The notes below the pieces were generated by a model. It saw nothing but the letters and a program-made list of their open reading frames with translations, did not search any database and was not told the DNA's origin. Below, piece after piece: positions 1 through 11,029 of a stretch of 64,000 nucleotides of DNA. This DNA is from Platynereis dumerilii. Its lineage: Eukaryota; Annelida; Polychaeta; Phyllodocida; Nereididae. The translations under genes and the position numbers were made by a program. How positions within the stretch are numbered: position 1 is the stretch's first letter; every line of letters starts with the position of its first letter. The stretch is taken from NCBI GenBank assembly GCA_026936325.1, contig JAPTHN010000011.1, forward strand, positions 25,832,501-25,896,500, given 5' to 3'.

Positions 1-2080
1 TTATCACAGATTACATAAATGTTTTATTTTAGCATCAACTTTGTCATGTGCCCCTTTTTTTAGGGCACTATTAAGTATGAAACAAAAATCTGAGCCTGTG
101 ATAAGGCCGAGAATTAATAATTTTGACATTTTTCCCTTTCTTCGTCGAGAGATACCCTCTCTCACCTGCTTCCTGATTAGGAATTAATTCATTGTTTCCT
201 TACCCAAACAAATTACTATAGATGAGTTCGGGATATTGCGCCTTCAAACTACACATAAATTGCGCAACCTTGAAAGTGAAATAGCTGTTTTTGTAGAGGA
301 TTCTTAATCCTCGGTAAGTCTGTACAAATACTTTAACCTGAAAGATCTCCAACTTGACCGATTTGGGATATGGGAAGCTGAGTGCAAGGTTAGTAGTGTG
401 AATGAAGTGAGTAGGGAATAGGTACATCGACTAATTGTCCTCCTAAGTATTTTCAAGGAGTTGCAATTCAAACATATTAAAATGGTACATGCCCCTTTTC
501 TATACAAACTTTAAATTGCCAATTTTCATACAGTAACTAGTATGTTGCAAAGTACGGCTCAGTGTGGAAAATTTCGTAATTATAACATAGGGAGACCTGT
601 GCCTCTTGTGAGAAGTAAGTATATATTTCTGTACAGTAGCCAAGGTTAAGATACTTATAGAATTGGAGCCATACATCCTCCTTGTGCAGTGTAATATTCC
701 TAAGTTAGTAATGCATGGAAGTTGTATGAATGAGTCTCGTAAAACCCAGAAGTCCCTGTCGACCGATTCGTATCATCAACCGATTTCAAGAAATTAGTGC
801 AGGTCAGTGAAACCTACCTAAATTATAACCTCTATTCGCATTTGTTTCCGGTCATAGGTGAGCAACGTTTATTTTATACAGTCTAGCTAAACAATTTTAT
901 ATTCATCAAATTTAAGATCTGTTTGATAATTCAATTTCACACAGCTTTTGACTCAGACATTTTGTGGACTGGTAATGGTGTACATATTCAAGTTATTCTG
1001 AAAGTAGACTTTTCCATGAATGAAAATTATGAAAACTTAATGGAACAAATTTAAGACGAAAGCAATTACTGTAGTAGTCTACTATTTAAAAGTATTCATG
1101 ACAAAGAAGTAACATCATCTGTAAATAAGAATTATTGGAAGTTTTCAGAAAAACTTGGATCATTAATAATTGATGTATGTATCATATATCAAGCTTGCAG
1201 GCTCAAGACTATTTGAATATTTGGCATCTTTGGATTTGATTTAAAACTTAAAAAATTGAAAGCATGTTAATTGTTCTGTAACAATTTTGAAAGAGATTCA
1301 GCAATGCTTGCGTCACTGATGTGTGGTTTATGATGTTTTTCCTGTAGTCATTTATGTCATTGACTTATTAAGTATTGCTGAGTTTCTGGCTTGAGTCTGC
1401 GAGTGTATACTGTATGGTGTTATTCATCGTAAGACAAATTATCGTCACTTGTGACTTGTTGATTAGTGAATTGTTAACAGTGGATTGTTAACCTGTGCGA
1501 GTGTTAACTCTTGAGTTTACAAAACTGTCGAGACTTAGGTTGTTACAATGCAGGGAAATAAGCCGCTACGACCTTTAGAGCTGCACATGCATTGTGGCCG
1601 TATGTGCCCTCTTTGTGTTTCCTCCTAGGCCATCTACAACGGACAGGAACTCCGCGAAAAGTGAGCTCTGTGAATGCAGTCTTAATAGCTATCATTTTAC
1701 TCTTTTGACATACATTCATATATATTACATATTCATGTTATTCCACAGTATTCAACACAAAAGCAATCTTGTTTTTCGTCAGATTCACCGATTTCGGTGT
1801 TCTAGACTCTACCGGATGCAAAGACTGTAATGTGACATTAGATAAGTGCTTGTGTAAGACAAGTTGTACTTTTTTGTGAGTAGAAATGTTGTTTTTGGAA
1901 ACGTAATTTGTTGTTTTGGCATCTTAAAGTTGAATTCATTATACCAGAACCATTAAATTTTAAGTATGAATTTTGTCAAATATTGGCTTGTTGCTTTAAT
2001 TTTAGTTTTGAGTGGTTTTGTTGCCCGGTTTCCTCATGACAAAGAGCTGAGTACATTTCCTGTTGCTTTTGTATCTTCAG
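1..2080. other. Non-coding; probably RBM25 intron
   Basis: No exon with convincing splice sites and coding character is seen on either strand. The first recognisable RBM25 exon begins at 2081 directly after an acceptor (ATCTTCAG), so this stretch is most simply upstream intron. The few short open frames are AT-rich and carry no recognisable motif. I see no repeat family here that recurs in the window. Confidence 0.5.
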
Positions 2081-5000
2081 GATGAAGACGAAAAGGAACA
2101 GCCGGACAGAACCCGGGACAGAGAACGCAGAAAGAGAGAAGAAGATAAAGAGAGAGAAAGGAGAGACAGAGAAAGAGAGAGACGGGAAAGAGAGCGAGAA
2201 CAAGAAAGAAGAGAATGGGAAGCAAGAGAACGGGAGAAGGAGAGTCATCGGGAGAAATACAGAAGTCGGACGAGATCACGGTCTAGGTCGAGAGAAGCCA
2301 GTTACAGGTACGATGATTCACGTTGCTGAGCTGTGTTTGAGTTCTTCCTATTTGAGTTATGCATTTTGCTGAGCTATATTTTTTACTTAATCCGCTGTGC
2401 GATATATGAATGCGACCCTTTGTACCACTGAATGAAATTTTATAAATGTCGATAACTAAATATACTTTCAAGAGATGATTCTGAATGAAGTATTTATTTC
2501 TGTCAAGTGAATTTTCTTTCAATCTCAGTGTGTACCCTTTGCTGGCATCTTGAAAAACCCATGTACTGATCATTACGACAATCTTAGAAAGTCAAGACTG
2601 GCTATTTTGCTGCTTTCAAGAAAGAATTAACTGAAATATTACCGGTACAATGTAATAATGAAATTTTGATATTGTTACAGTCGAGACAGAGACCGCAATG
2701 AACGAGACCGCGGAGACAGAAACGACAGGAACGAACGAGACAGGAGTGAACGGCCGGAGAGAAACGACCGCAAGGAGAGAGACGACCGTAGTAACGATAA
2801 TCAGCGAGATTATGAGGACGAAGAAGAGGTGTACGAGAGAAAGAGGATGGAGAGAAAGATGAGGGAGAAGGAGGCTGCTTATCAGGAGGTTGGTAGTGCA
2901 AAGAACTAGTTGTGGAGTGCTGCATTGCATTGATTTATACAAGTGTATGAAATCACCAGTCACAAAGAAGTCTTGAAAGAAAAGTATTTCTGAATTTAGA
3001 AAGTTATCTTGGAAGTTTTGTCGTTAATTGTAGACAGTAAGTGAGAATTTATGAAAGCAGGATTTAAGAAGAGCATTGAAGGCCATAATGTATGATGTGT
3101 CTATCATCTTGGCACCTATCTGCCTTGATCTGAGCCTTGAGCTACTGCTAGGCAGTGCAAGCATGTTATGAAGTTGTTGTGTATAAAGCAGTGGTGTCAA
3201 TAAATTTTCAATATCTGCAGACATCAACTCATTTGAAATGCATAATTCTAACTAATGGTTCTTTTTTGTATTGCAGAAATTAAAAGCGTGGGTGACAAGA
3301 GAGCGAAAAAGAGGTCGAGATTATGAGAAAGAGAGAGAGAAGGAGGAGGACAGGAAAGCTGAAGAGGTATGCAAAGTTGCTTGGTATATTAGTATATAGA
3401 TCTCATATTATTAATTATTTATTTGTTGCATTGTAAACACTTCAAACCTTACACAACAATCTTCCTTTTCCAGTCAAGGGAAGCTAGAAGGCTACGGGAA
3501 TTCTTAGAAGACTACGATGATGTCCGAGATGACCTCAAATATTACAAGTATGTATAATCTGTCAAAGTTATTTGACTGCATGAAATCTTTCTTCTTAATT
3601 GCTGGGTTCCTAAGTTTGCTTTTGTAAAAGTCCTTTTCACCGACAAATTTACGTCTAGGACAGATTTATCCGAGTTCTAATTCATGAAAGGTCCCAAAAG
3701 ATAAATTCATTGAGCTACATTTAAGAAGTTGCTCATAGGCCTAGTTGACTTGTTGCAAGACCCAAGACTAAAGATACTTTTATTTGCCTGTAGAAAAAAA
3801 GTTCCAGTATTCTGTGACAAAATTAAGGTAATAGAAATTTACGAATTCTTGTAAGTGTTAAGGCAGGAGGACATTTTAAGACCATGGTAGCTACAACTAA
3901 AAGCTTGTTGTCTGATGTGTTATGGCATGCAAAATTAATCATCTGTTGTATTATTTTCAGGGGAAGTGCATTGAAAAAGAGATTAACGGAGAGAGAAAAA
4001 GAAATGGAAGCAGACGCTCGGGACAGACAGAGAGAGAAGGAAGAGATAGAGGAGATCAGGAGAAGACTGTTAGACCAGGGACACCCTGATATTGAGGTGG
4101 AAATGGCCAGGGTAAGTGGATATTGAGTTCTGTTCTTCGGTATACTTTTGCAAGATTGTACGAAGTTTTACGAGTCATCAAAGTATAAAGGTTGCATCGG
4201 AAATCATCGACTTCTCGGTCTTGACGCACTAGAAATGGGATCTATGTGACAGCTGCCAACACCAAATGTGCTGATTTTAAAAGAAACAAGATTGTTATTT
4301 TCAAATTCTGTCTAACTGTTAATGGTTGCTATCTCCTGATATTTTCTCAATAATTTTAAATAGCTGCATTTTTTTTTTTCAACTTTTGGATTGAGAAGTG
4401 CCTTACCAGAATGATATCATTTATTCAGCTGGATATCTTTGTTAATGAGTGATTTCTTATAAGACATCCAAAATAATTAATGAATTTATAATATTTTCAG
4501 ATTGAAAGAGAACGCGAAGAGCACTTGATTCCTCGGTTGAACAAGACGCCGCCTCATGTTTCTCCGGAGCCGGAACCAGTTCCAGTTGTAAGGCAGTCTC
4601 CTATGAAGCCAATTCCACAAGCTCCTGTTGCTCCTCCTCCCCCTCCTCAACTGCCTCCTGCAGCCTCCGTATCCAGCCAGGGTAGTCCCTCGGACGACGA
4701 GGACAATGATGCTGATGACTACAACTCTTACAACCTCGCTGCTCAGTCTGATGACGATAACAGTCAGTCGTTCATCGGCCCCTCCCGGGAAGAGCCCAAA
4801 GATCGATTGGGTTTCTCTGGGATCAAATTTGGTGCTGCTGGTAAGTCGGTGTTTATTAAAGTCATTTGGAAGTCTCCAGCAGCAACGCTATAATGTTTAT
4901 GAGGTGACTGTAGTACTGTTGTGCTTGGATATAGCCCAATAAGGTGCTACAGAGGCGTAAAACACAAACACTAGTACTGTTGTGCTTGGTCTGATGTGTC

Positions 5001-6479
5001 TCTTCCTTGTTTCACAAAAATGTTTCAAGTTTCACTTTTAATCTTAGTTTCTTTGATTGCTTGCTCTTCAAGCAAAGAGTACAAATTCAACTATTTTGTT
5101 TAGAAAACATTAATTTTAGTCAATCTTGAAGTTCTATTCATCAAAGTATGAGGTTATATGAAGGATGATACAAGACTCTTTGTCTTTACCTCCCTGCGGC
5201 CTGCGCACATATTAAAGTAATTTGTGGTTATTTCAGGTTCGGCATCACAGAGTCCTGAACAGCCTTCGAAGAGAAAGAAGCTGACGGTGGGAGATGTCTT
5301 TAACCAGGATGACGAGCAAACAGAAACTGCCAAGAAGAGAAGACTTGTTCCTATAGACTATTCTGAAGATAGTAACGGCGCAGCCAACAATGGTGTGATG
5401 ACGAAACCTACAACTGCAGAGGAGAAGAGAAAGTGCATCAAGAATCTAATAGACAAAATTCCAACTGCCAAAGCTGAGCTGTTCGCTTATGAGCTGGACT
5501 GGTCCATGGTAGACACGGTAAGTTCTTTTCTCTTGCCTTTGTGCTATTCATTTGGTACAGAAAGTGTATTGAGTGTAAATTGATAAGCTGACTTACTGTT
5601 GTACATCGTACTGACTATTGTTTACCATTGTACTACATCTTTATGCGTGAGTAATTATAGAAAAATATATTGGGAGTCTCAACATGTGACAGATTTCTAG
5701 TTGGCTTCTGAGCCAGAAGTAAGAAAAAAAAGGAAATCATTATTATAGCCAGCTTTGTCTCGTTCATTCTCCAAGATGTCCAACTTATTCGACCAAGTAA
5801 CATTTGAAGCAAAAGTGAAGTTATAAATGCAAGATGACATGCGCCCTCATTGCCCCTGAACTTTATTACTTGTCACGTATTTATTATTTTGTTACTTGTG
5901 TTTTGTTACTAATTCGTTAGATCTTTTTTACTTGCAGAACTTAATGGACAGAAGAATAAAGCCTTGGGTCAATAAGAAAATAGTAGAATATATCGGTGAA
6001 GAAGAACCAACATTAACGGACTTCATTTGTCAGAAGGTCATGGCCCACAGTCCGCCCCAGAATATACTCAATGATGTTTCTATGGTATGTTTGTGCTTGG
6101 AGTAACTTACTATAATTATAAGATATGAATGATTTACTATGCTTGTAAATTCATGTGCTAATTCTGGGTGTATATTATGTTAAACTTAAATCCATGCTGA
6201 ATATTGCAGGAGTTCCAAGTTTCAAAGTTTGATTTAGATTTGGAAATCTGGAGGTGATAGACCTCCGTCAAGTTAACTTCCTGCTGTTCTTGCCAACCAG
6301 AAGTTGCAGAAATTATGTCTTTTTACAGGACTGCATTTTCCTTGAATATAATAGTGTATTAAAATGGATTGTCTCTTCCTTTTCAGGTGCTAGATGAAGA
6401 AGCGGAGGTGTTTGTTGTCAAGATGTGGAGATTGCTCATCTACGAAATAGAGGCCAAGAAATTAGGACTAGTGAAATAA
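2081..6479 (+). CDS. RBM25: RNA-binding protein 25 (3' nine coding exons, partial at 5' end)
   Basis: This encodes the C-terminal 536 residues of RBM25, a nuclear splicing regulator. Coding exons, all GT-AG with matching phase, are 2081-2307, 2681-2888, 3277-3366, 3474-3547, 3961-4111, 4501-4840, 5237-5517, 5938-6084 and 6387-6479 (TAA at 6477). In order the protein shows an Arg/Glu/Asp-rich RE/RD repeat with an RSRSRSR patch, the conserved block around EKEAAYQE, then FLEDYDD and GSALKKRL, an acidic/proline linker, a basic stretch (KRKKLTVGDVFN, KKRRLVP), and a C-terminal PWI domain across the last three exons (EEKRKCIKNLIDKIPTAKAE, KPWVNKKI, EYIGEEE, VKMWRLLIYE), ending GLVK as in vertebrate RBM25. 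The signature PWI tripeptide is PWV here. Family knowledge: RBM25 associates with U1 snRNP factors and the PWI domain binds nucleic acid. The N-terminal RRM must lie left of the window. The donor after exon two (GTTGGT) is weak. Confidence 0.96.
4929..4973 (+). repeat. LINE/SINE 3'-tail fragment in an RBM25 intron
   Basis: A short copy of a dispersed tail: ATAGCCCAATAAGGTGCT, then an AGAGGCGTAAAAC block and an (AC)-rich end. The same tail ends the LINE at 40865-43358 and recurs at 22327, 27821, 31565 and 39207, always on the + strand in this window. It is too short to carry a promoter or coding sequence. Confidence 0.7.
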
Positions 6480-6960
6480 ACTAAAATGCTATATGTAAAT
6501 TACCATTTTAATTGCCAATAATTAACAGAAACTGTACTGTCATTTATTCATTATTTCATTGCCTCACTGTGACTGGGGACTTGTAATCGCCTTTTCATTT
6601 CACATATATATTCATTCTGAAAGTATCTCGGGACTGTTTATTGGACTAGCAAACTGTCATACGCATCACTGGTAATGTAAGAAAGTTTTTATCTAATGAA
6701 AACTTGACTTGCCTGATATCTGTTAAGTTCATAAATTATGCTGTACATAGATTTTATCATTTCTCATTGATAAGTTTGTATATATGTAGATAGCAATCTA
6801 TCCGAGTGAGGGATAGTCGCGATATTGATTTCCATTAAAGGAAAATTCTGATCTCATTAAATGTCACTGATCACGGAGATATTTTTGTTTTTCTTTAATT
6901 ATGCTAAGAATATTAAACGGCTTGTAAATAGAAAGCCTGTGAATATCATCTAACTGGTAG
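6480..6960 (+). other. RBM25 3' UTR and candidate polyadenylation region
   Basis: AT-rich sequence after the RBM25 stop. ATTAAA hexamers occur at 6834 and 6856, followed by a T/GT-rich stretch near 6883-6900, which would suit cleavage around 6870-6890. The TAA stop itself overlaps an AATAAA-like hexamer at 6475, probably too early to be the main signal. Positions 6885-6960 resemble 10240-10325 (see findings). Confidence 0.5.
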
Positions 6961-6973
6961 AAACCGAAGATGT

Positions 6974-9085
6974 TCAGGAAATAACTTGTTTTGACTTAAT
7001 GCTGTGGGAAATTTGAATGCTGTGGGAAATTTGAATGTGGTATATACTGTTTAAATTTTTCGTGGTATCCCAGGGGGAGGTTGTCAGTTTGGATATTTGT
7101 GATTGTCTAGGCGGACTGCCAGTCCTGTCTCTCGAAGTCGATGGAATTGGCCTCTTTCTGGCTCCTGGTTCTTGGTTCGGTCGTGGGTCGTTAGGAGGTT
7201 GCTGTGTAGTAGTCCGGTGAGTCTGTTGAGATGTGTCTGAAGGGCCATAACATTTGTGAGATGTGGGCCTACTGGGTATGGGGATGCCCGTCGTTTGGAG
7301 TCTGAGAGTCATCAGGAGTTGGCCATGTAAGTTTTGGCCCTCCCAGCCGGGCTTAAGAACTTGTGCTGGGGACCCCGTTCCCCAGAGGGGGTCGTTGACA
7401 TTATGGGCGAGATAGGCTCGCCCAGAGTTGTCCAGTGCCGTCCTGAAGGGCTGTACAGAGATGTACTTCTGCATTAGGGCCTCCGAGCACAGCCGGCGGG
7501 ATTCCGAGGCGTACCATGAGGCCACTTTGGCTTTGATGGCCGGGTGTTTGTTTGTCAGTTTGGTAAGAGCTCTGCCCTTGAGATGGTCAGAACTAAGCTT
7601 CTTGACCCTGAAGGGGTCCTTAGTATCCATCATTGGGCTGCCAGTTGTTTCTGGCCATAGTGCTTGGCCACCCGATAAATATGTTCAACTGAACGATATC
7701 GGCCCTCCCATTGGATATGGCAGGGGTACATGTTGGACATAGGGTCCGATCTGCCTTGTACGTATATCACTGTGGGAGGGTCTCTGTCCATGGATGGGGG
7801 AGAGGAACGCCCCTCGTCCAAACCCGGGTTTGGTAGCCTCCCATTCAAATCAGTTACTGTCGGTAGGGGGCCTAAGGGGATGGACGTCTATGGGCCTGGC
7901 TGTGGGATGAAAATAACATCGTCATCATCGTCATCACTCAGGACCTGTATGTTCTGTCTGGGAAGCTGTGTGAGACCCGCGAGAGTGCCTGGCTCTTTCA
8001 TGTTATCCAAGGAAATCGGCACTGGGGTCGGTCGTGGTGGCCTAGGGCCGAAGATAGGGCTGGCTCTCTCAGAAGGTGCTGAGGTTGGCATTGATTGCAG
8101 AGCCTGGGGGACAGGAGGCGACGTCGACTGTTCACGGGCCCGAGTGGGGATCCAAGATGGAGGCGATGGGATGCGAGGTCCCGTTGAGGTGCCTCTTATC
8201 CAAGGGGGAATAGGGTCCAAAGGCCCTTGGTCATCCCTGGTCCTGGTGTTTCCTGGTCGCCGGGAGGCTGTGGAAATCCACCGTTGGTGTTGGAGATGTA
8301 GAGTGACGCGGGCCTAAGGGAGGATCAAAGGAAGCCTGAGGGGAGAGGTCTGCTACAGGACCAGAACCTATTAGAGAAATGGGTGCTGGGGGCAGGATCT
8401 GAAGATCCTGAGAAGGAACAGATCTCTGAGACCGGAAGGTCTCAGTGGTGTCTAGGTCCATGAGAGAGGGGACCTCAGACGATAGGACTGAAAGAAAAGA
8501 TTGCAAAGGGGCAGCCGGTGCCGTAGGGTCAGTTATGAGAGCCTGGATGGAATCTTCCATCCAGAGTTTGAGAGCTCTCCTGACCTTGAAAAAGGCATCA
8601 CGAGACGATGTTGAGATCAAGATTCTAGAAAGTACGAGGGATGCGAAGTAATCAGCCTTCGCCCTCCAATAAGTAACCTGGTAATGCCTCACGCCACGAA
8701 GGGCAAGGGAGAGAGATTGCACAGAATCCGCCATAATATGGCGGAAATGTGGGTCTAGCAGTCTGGCTAGATCCGACGACAGGCGCCGGCTGCTGTCACT
8801 GAAAAGCTTCTGCATAAGGTCAGAAAGGTTCGAATCAGGGTCTAAGAGTTGGATGAGTTCCTGACTAGGCAGGAAGAAATCCAGCATTCCTGAATCACAC
8901 TCCTCAAGGAGGAGGATCTGGGTCCAGGCGGCACATATCCGAACCATGTCGGATATGATGCCGCGATGAACAGGGTCCTGTATTGAAAGAAGCATTCTTT
9001 GGACGTTGAAGTCCTTCTTTGCAGGTGGTTGTCCCGAAGGATTACGTTCAGACATCTTGAAGATTCCTGCAAAATATGAATACAT
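6974..9085 (-). pseudogene. Broken NADAR-domain gene, mobile-element-like fossil
   Basis: A minus-strand coding locus, interrupted about three times. In 5'-3' order it shows: a start near MSERNPSG; a ~250-residue mostly helical, Leu-rich region I do not recognise; a Pro/Ser-rich linker; a strongly acidic run followed by VIFIP, with IQVLS just before it (both look like SUMO-interaction motifs); and a NADAR (YbiA/DUF1768) domain. The NADAR call rests on YPCHIQWEG, SVEHIYRVAKHYG, the W-x5-R...L...ALMQKY block, NDPLWGTGS and GQNLHGQLLMTLR, which match the family's usual order. A basic Pro/Arg tail follows. Family knowledge: NADAR proteins include N-glycosidases acting on ADP-ribose-type substrates and riboflavin intermediates. 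The locus is more GC-rich than its surroundings and the same compositional block continues upstream to about 10115. It could be a decayed multi-copy host gene or a retroelement-type ORF. I see no reverse transcriptase. Confidence 0.6.
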
Positions 9086-9141
9086 AACTGGGAATCTGGT
9101 GATGATGATGTTGTTAGGGGAGCTAGGTAATTATATCTAAA

Positions 9142-9215
9142 AACTCAAATTTGATGCATAAGGCAGGGGAGTAAGTCTAGACTTACTCCCCTGCCTTATG
9201 CATCAAATTTGAGTT
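9142..9215. repeat. Perfect 74-bp palindrome, no spacer
   Basis: Two 37-bp arms are exact reverse complements meeting at TCTAGA (9176-9181). Outside the arms the two sides differ (TATATCTAA to the left, GATAGGTGA to the right), so it is not the tip of a longer fold-back. It lies about 60 bp upstream of the NADAR locus, in its likely 5' region. It could form a cruciform or a long RNA hairpin, or mark a local inversion/duplication. A sequencing fold-back artefact is possible but would normally extend further. Confidence 0.9.
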
Positions 9216-9650
9216 GATAGGTGAGAGTGGTAAGAGATGAGTAAAAGTTATGCAGAGCATGGTCAATGCAAGGGACCATGTTGCATTCAGAGGGATTCGC
9301 CAGTTGGTGAGAGTCACTCATCAAAGCTGAGAACCTCAACGAGGGTCAGTGCTGTTCTGAGTGCTGTGAAAGGTGGAGGCATGTCACCGTGAGATGTTTG
9401 GGGCAATTGTAGATAACAGATCAATGGAATAGATCTCTGGAACCAATCGGGACATGTCATAGGTCCCATTAGTCTAGATTAGGCTACATTATTGGAGACC
9501 GATAGTTGTATCAACTTTGAGAGGCCATGTAGCAGAGGTGAGTGGTGCCACAGGTCTGGCTATGAAGTCAAAATGAAGCCCATGTTCAAGCTGTATCAGG
9601 TTCAGAGAAATAGAGTTTCTAGGACCAATACGGGCCGAGATAGGGCCTCA
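9216..9650. other. Non-coding upstream region of the NADAR fossil
   Basis: Moderately GC-rich sequence, compositionally continuous with the NADAR locus and with 9999-10115, and interrupted only by the MITE at 9656-9993. It has no sustained open frame on either strand. It is probably the 5' non-coding or promoter part of the same element or gene. Confidence 0.4.
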
Positions 9651-9655
9651 ACCAG

Positions 9656-9993
9656 CAGCTAGGTGAAGTATGCAAAAAGGGAGATTTTCTCCCAATTGGG
9701 AGTTCTCCAGATAGGGAGAATTACTGAGAAATGTGCAAAGGGGAAAGATGAATATTGGTTCTCGGAAATGTAATTGAAATCTGTGAGCAATTTAAGCCAT
9801 GCATGAAATGTTTATGCACCGATAAGCTAGCACAAACGTCTGTATCGTAAGTAAATAGCTGTAAAAAAAGGCCTCTATTGCTGTTCTCGCTCACTGTCAT
9901 GAAACCTCCATATCGAGAGAATTCTCCCATTTGGGAGAAGAAATTGCTCCCGATCGGGAGAAATTCTCCCATTTTGTATACTTCACCTAGCTG
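9656..9993. mobile_element. MITE with CAGCTAGGTGAAGTAT terminal inverted repeats
   Basis: A 338-bp non-autonomous DNA element. Its ends are exact inverted copies of CAGCTAGGTGAAGTAT and the similarity continues inward through GGGAGA/TCTCCC motifs. A 5-bp target duplication ACCAG flanks it at 9651-9655 and 9994-9998. The subterminal DNA holds several inverted GGGAGAA(A)/TTCTCCC motifs, which account for the open frame reading across it. Superfamily not determined. The neighbouring sequence is continuous across the target site, so the insertion is younger than the surrounding element. Confidence 0.85.
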
Positions 9994-10115
9994 ACCAGAA
10001 GGGTAAGTGTTGCAGGTTATTGCAGTTGCAAGAGGTTACTGGATTGAGAGATTACGGGTGCAGACCTGTTCCAAGATATTGATTGTTCGGCCCTGTTCTT
10101 CTTTAATATCAAGTG

Positions 10116-10779
10116 TCCCGAGGGGCAAATGAATATTCCATAATGCGATTTAAGAAGTGCTGTTGGGGGGGGGGGGGCTCATTTATTTTCCATTTCAGAC
10201 TTGTTAGTGAAAAACAAATAAATTTATTGTGAGGTGTGGGTAAAGTCAAATTTCGTTTATTTGATATGCTTGGAATGTTAAATGGCATGATATTGGAATG
10301 CCTGTGAATTTCATCCAAGACCAAATAGGTCCATTCTAAATCCTACGGGGAATGCGGATGCGTCGTCCTTATATCATGTGCTTTCTCTATTAAATTTTGG
10401 GTTCTTCGTTCTACAACGTGATAAGGTGGCCGATGTGAAAAAGATTGATGTTCTCGGTGATGTTCAATGTGGCTGCATCCTCGAGTTAGCTAGGGAATCG
10501 CAAAGAGTTCTGCAGAAAACGTTGGTTTTATCAAAATGCCTAAATAGGTGTATATTTAGAACCTCTCTGCCACAACATTGTATACCATCAACAATGCAAG
10601 TCCGTGAAGGAGGATAAGAATTGCCATCTAAAGTTCTGCCCTCATCAACAAACCTATGAATCGAGGGGAAAGTAGCTCTGTTCCTTTTCAGAAAACACCG
10701 ATAGTCCATCTTGAAGATGCTCATCGACTCTTGGACAATGCTGTAGTTGTTTAATGAGGTTGTGCCTTAAATTAAAATG
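10116..10779. other. Non-coding spacer with a G-run
   Basis: Contains an uninterrupted run of about a dozen G near 10167-10179. Its segment 10240-10325 resembles the RBM25 3' flank at 6885-6960. Two overlapping short open frames at 10464-10724, on opposite strands, carry no recognisable motif. Nothing else identified. Confidence 0.4.
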
Positions 10780-11029
10780 CACCAGGTGGCGCTCTGAGCG
10801 ATGATACCAGCAGAGAGTTTGTTTACAAGTGGCTGACTGCAGGAAATTGCATGGTTTTCACTACAAAAACGGGCCTAGAGACATTAATACTTGTCCGATA
10901 TGCAAAATTTAAAAAGCATCATGGAGGAAAAAATATTTTCCAGCACTTAAAATCATCATAATTGTTGCTTCTATAAAACTTTTGCTCGTTCAGCGAGTGA
11001 ACCTCGATTTAGCGCGTTTTCTCTATATT

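Noticed and set aside
1594-1830. Possible upstream RBM25 exon
   Set aside because: The frame shows none of the RBM25 RRM or RE/RD sequence and no matched splice sites.
6190-6240. Additional RBM25 exon after TATTGCAG near 6209
   Set aside because: The exons at 5938-6084 and 6387-6479 already join in phase and match RBM25 without a gap, so this acceptor-like site is not needed.
9721-9972. Minus-strand frame beginning MGEFLPIGSN
   Set aside because: It reads through the inverted GGGAGAA motifs of the MITE and has no protein-like features.
10161-10180. G-runs (also near 27949, 29012 and 46784) as G-quadruplex regulators
   Set aside because: Each is a single homopolymer run without the spaced G-tracts or gene context needed to argue function.
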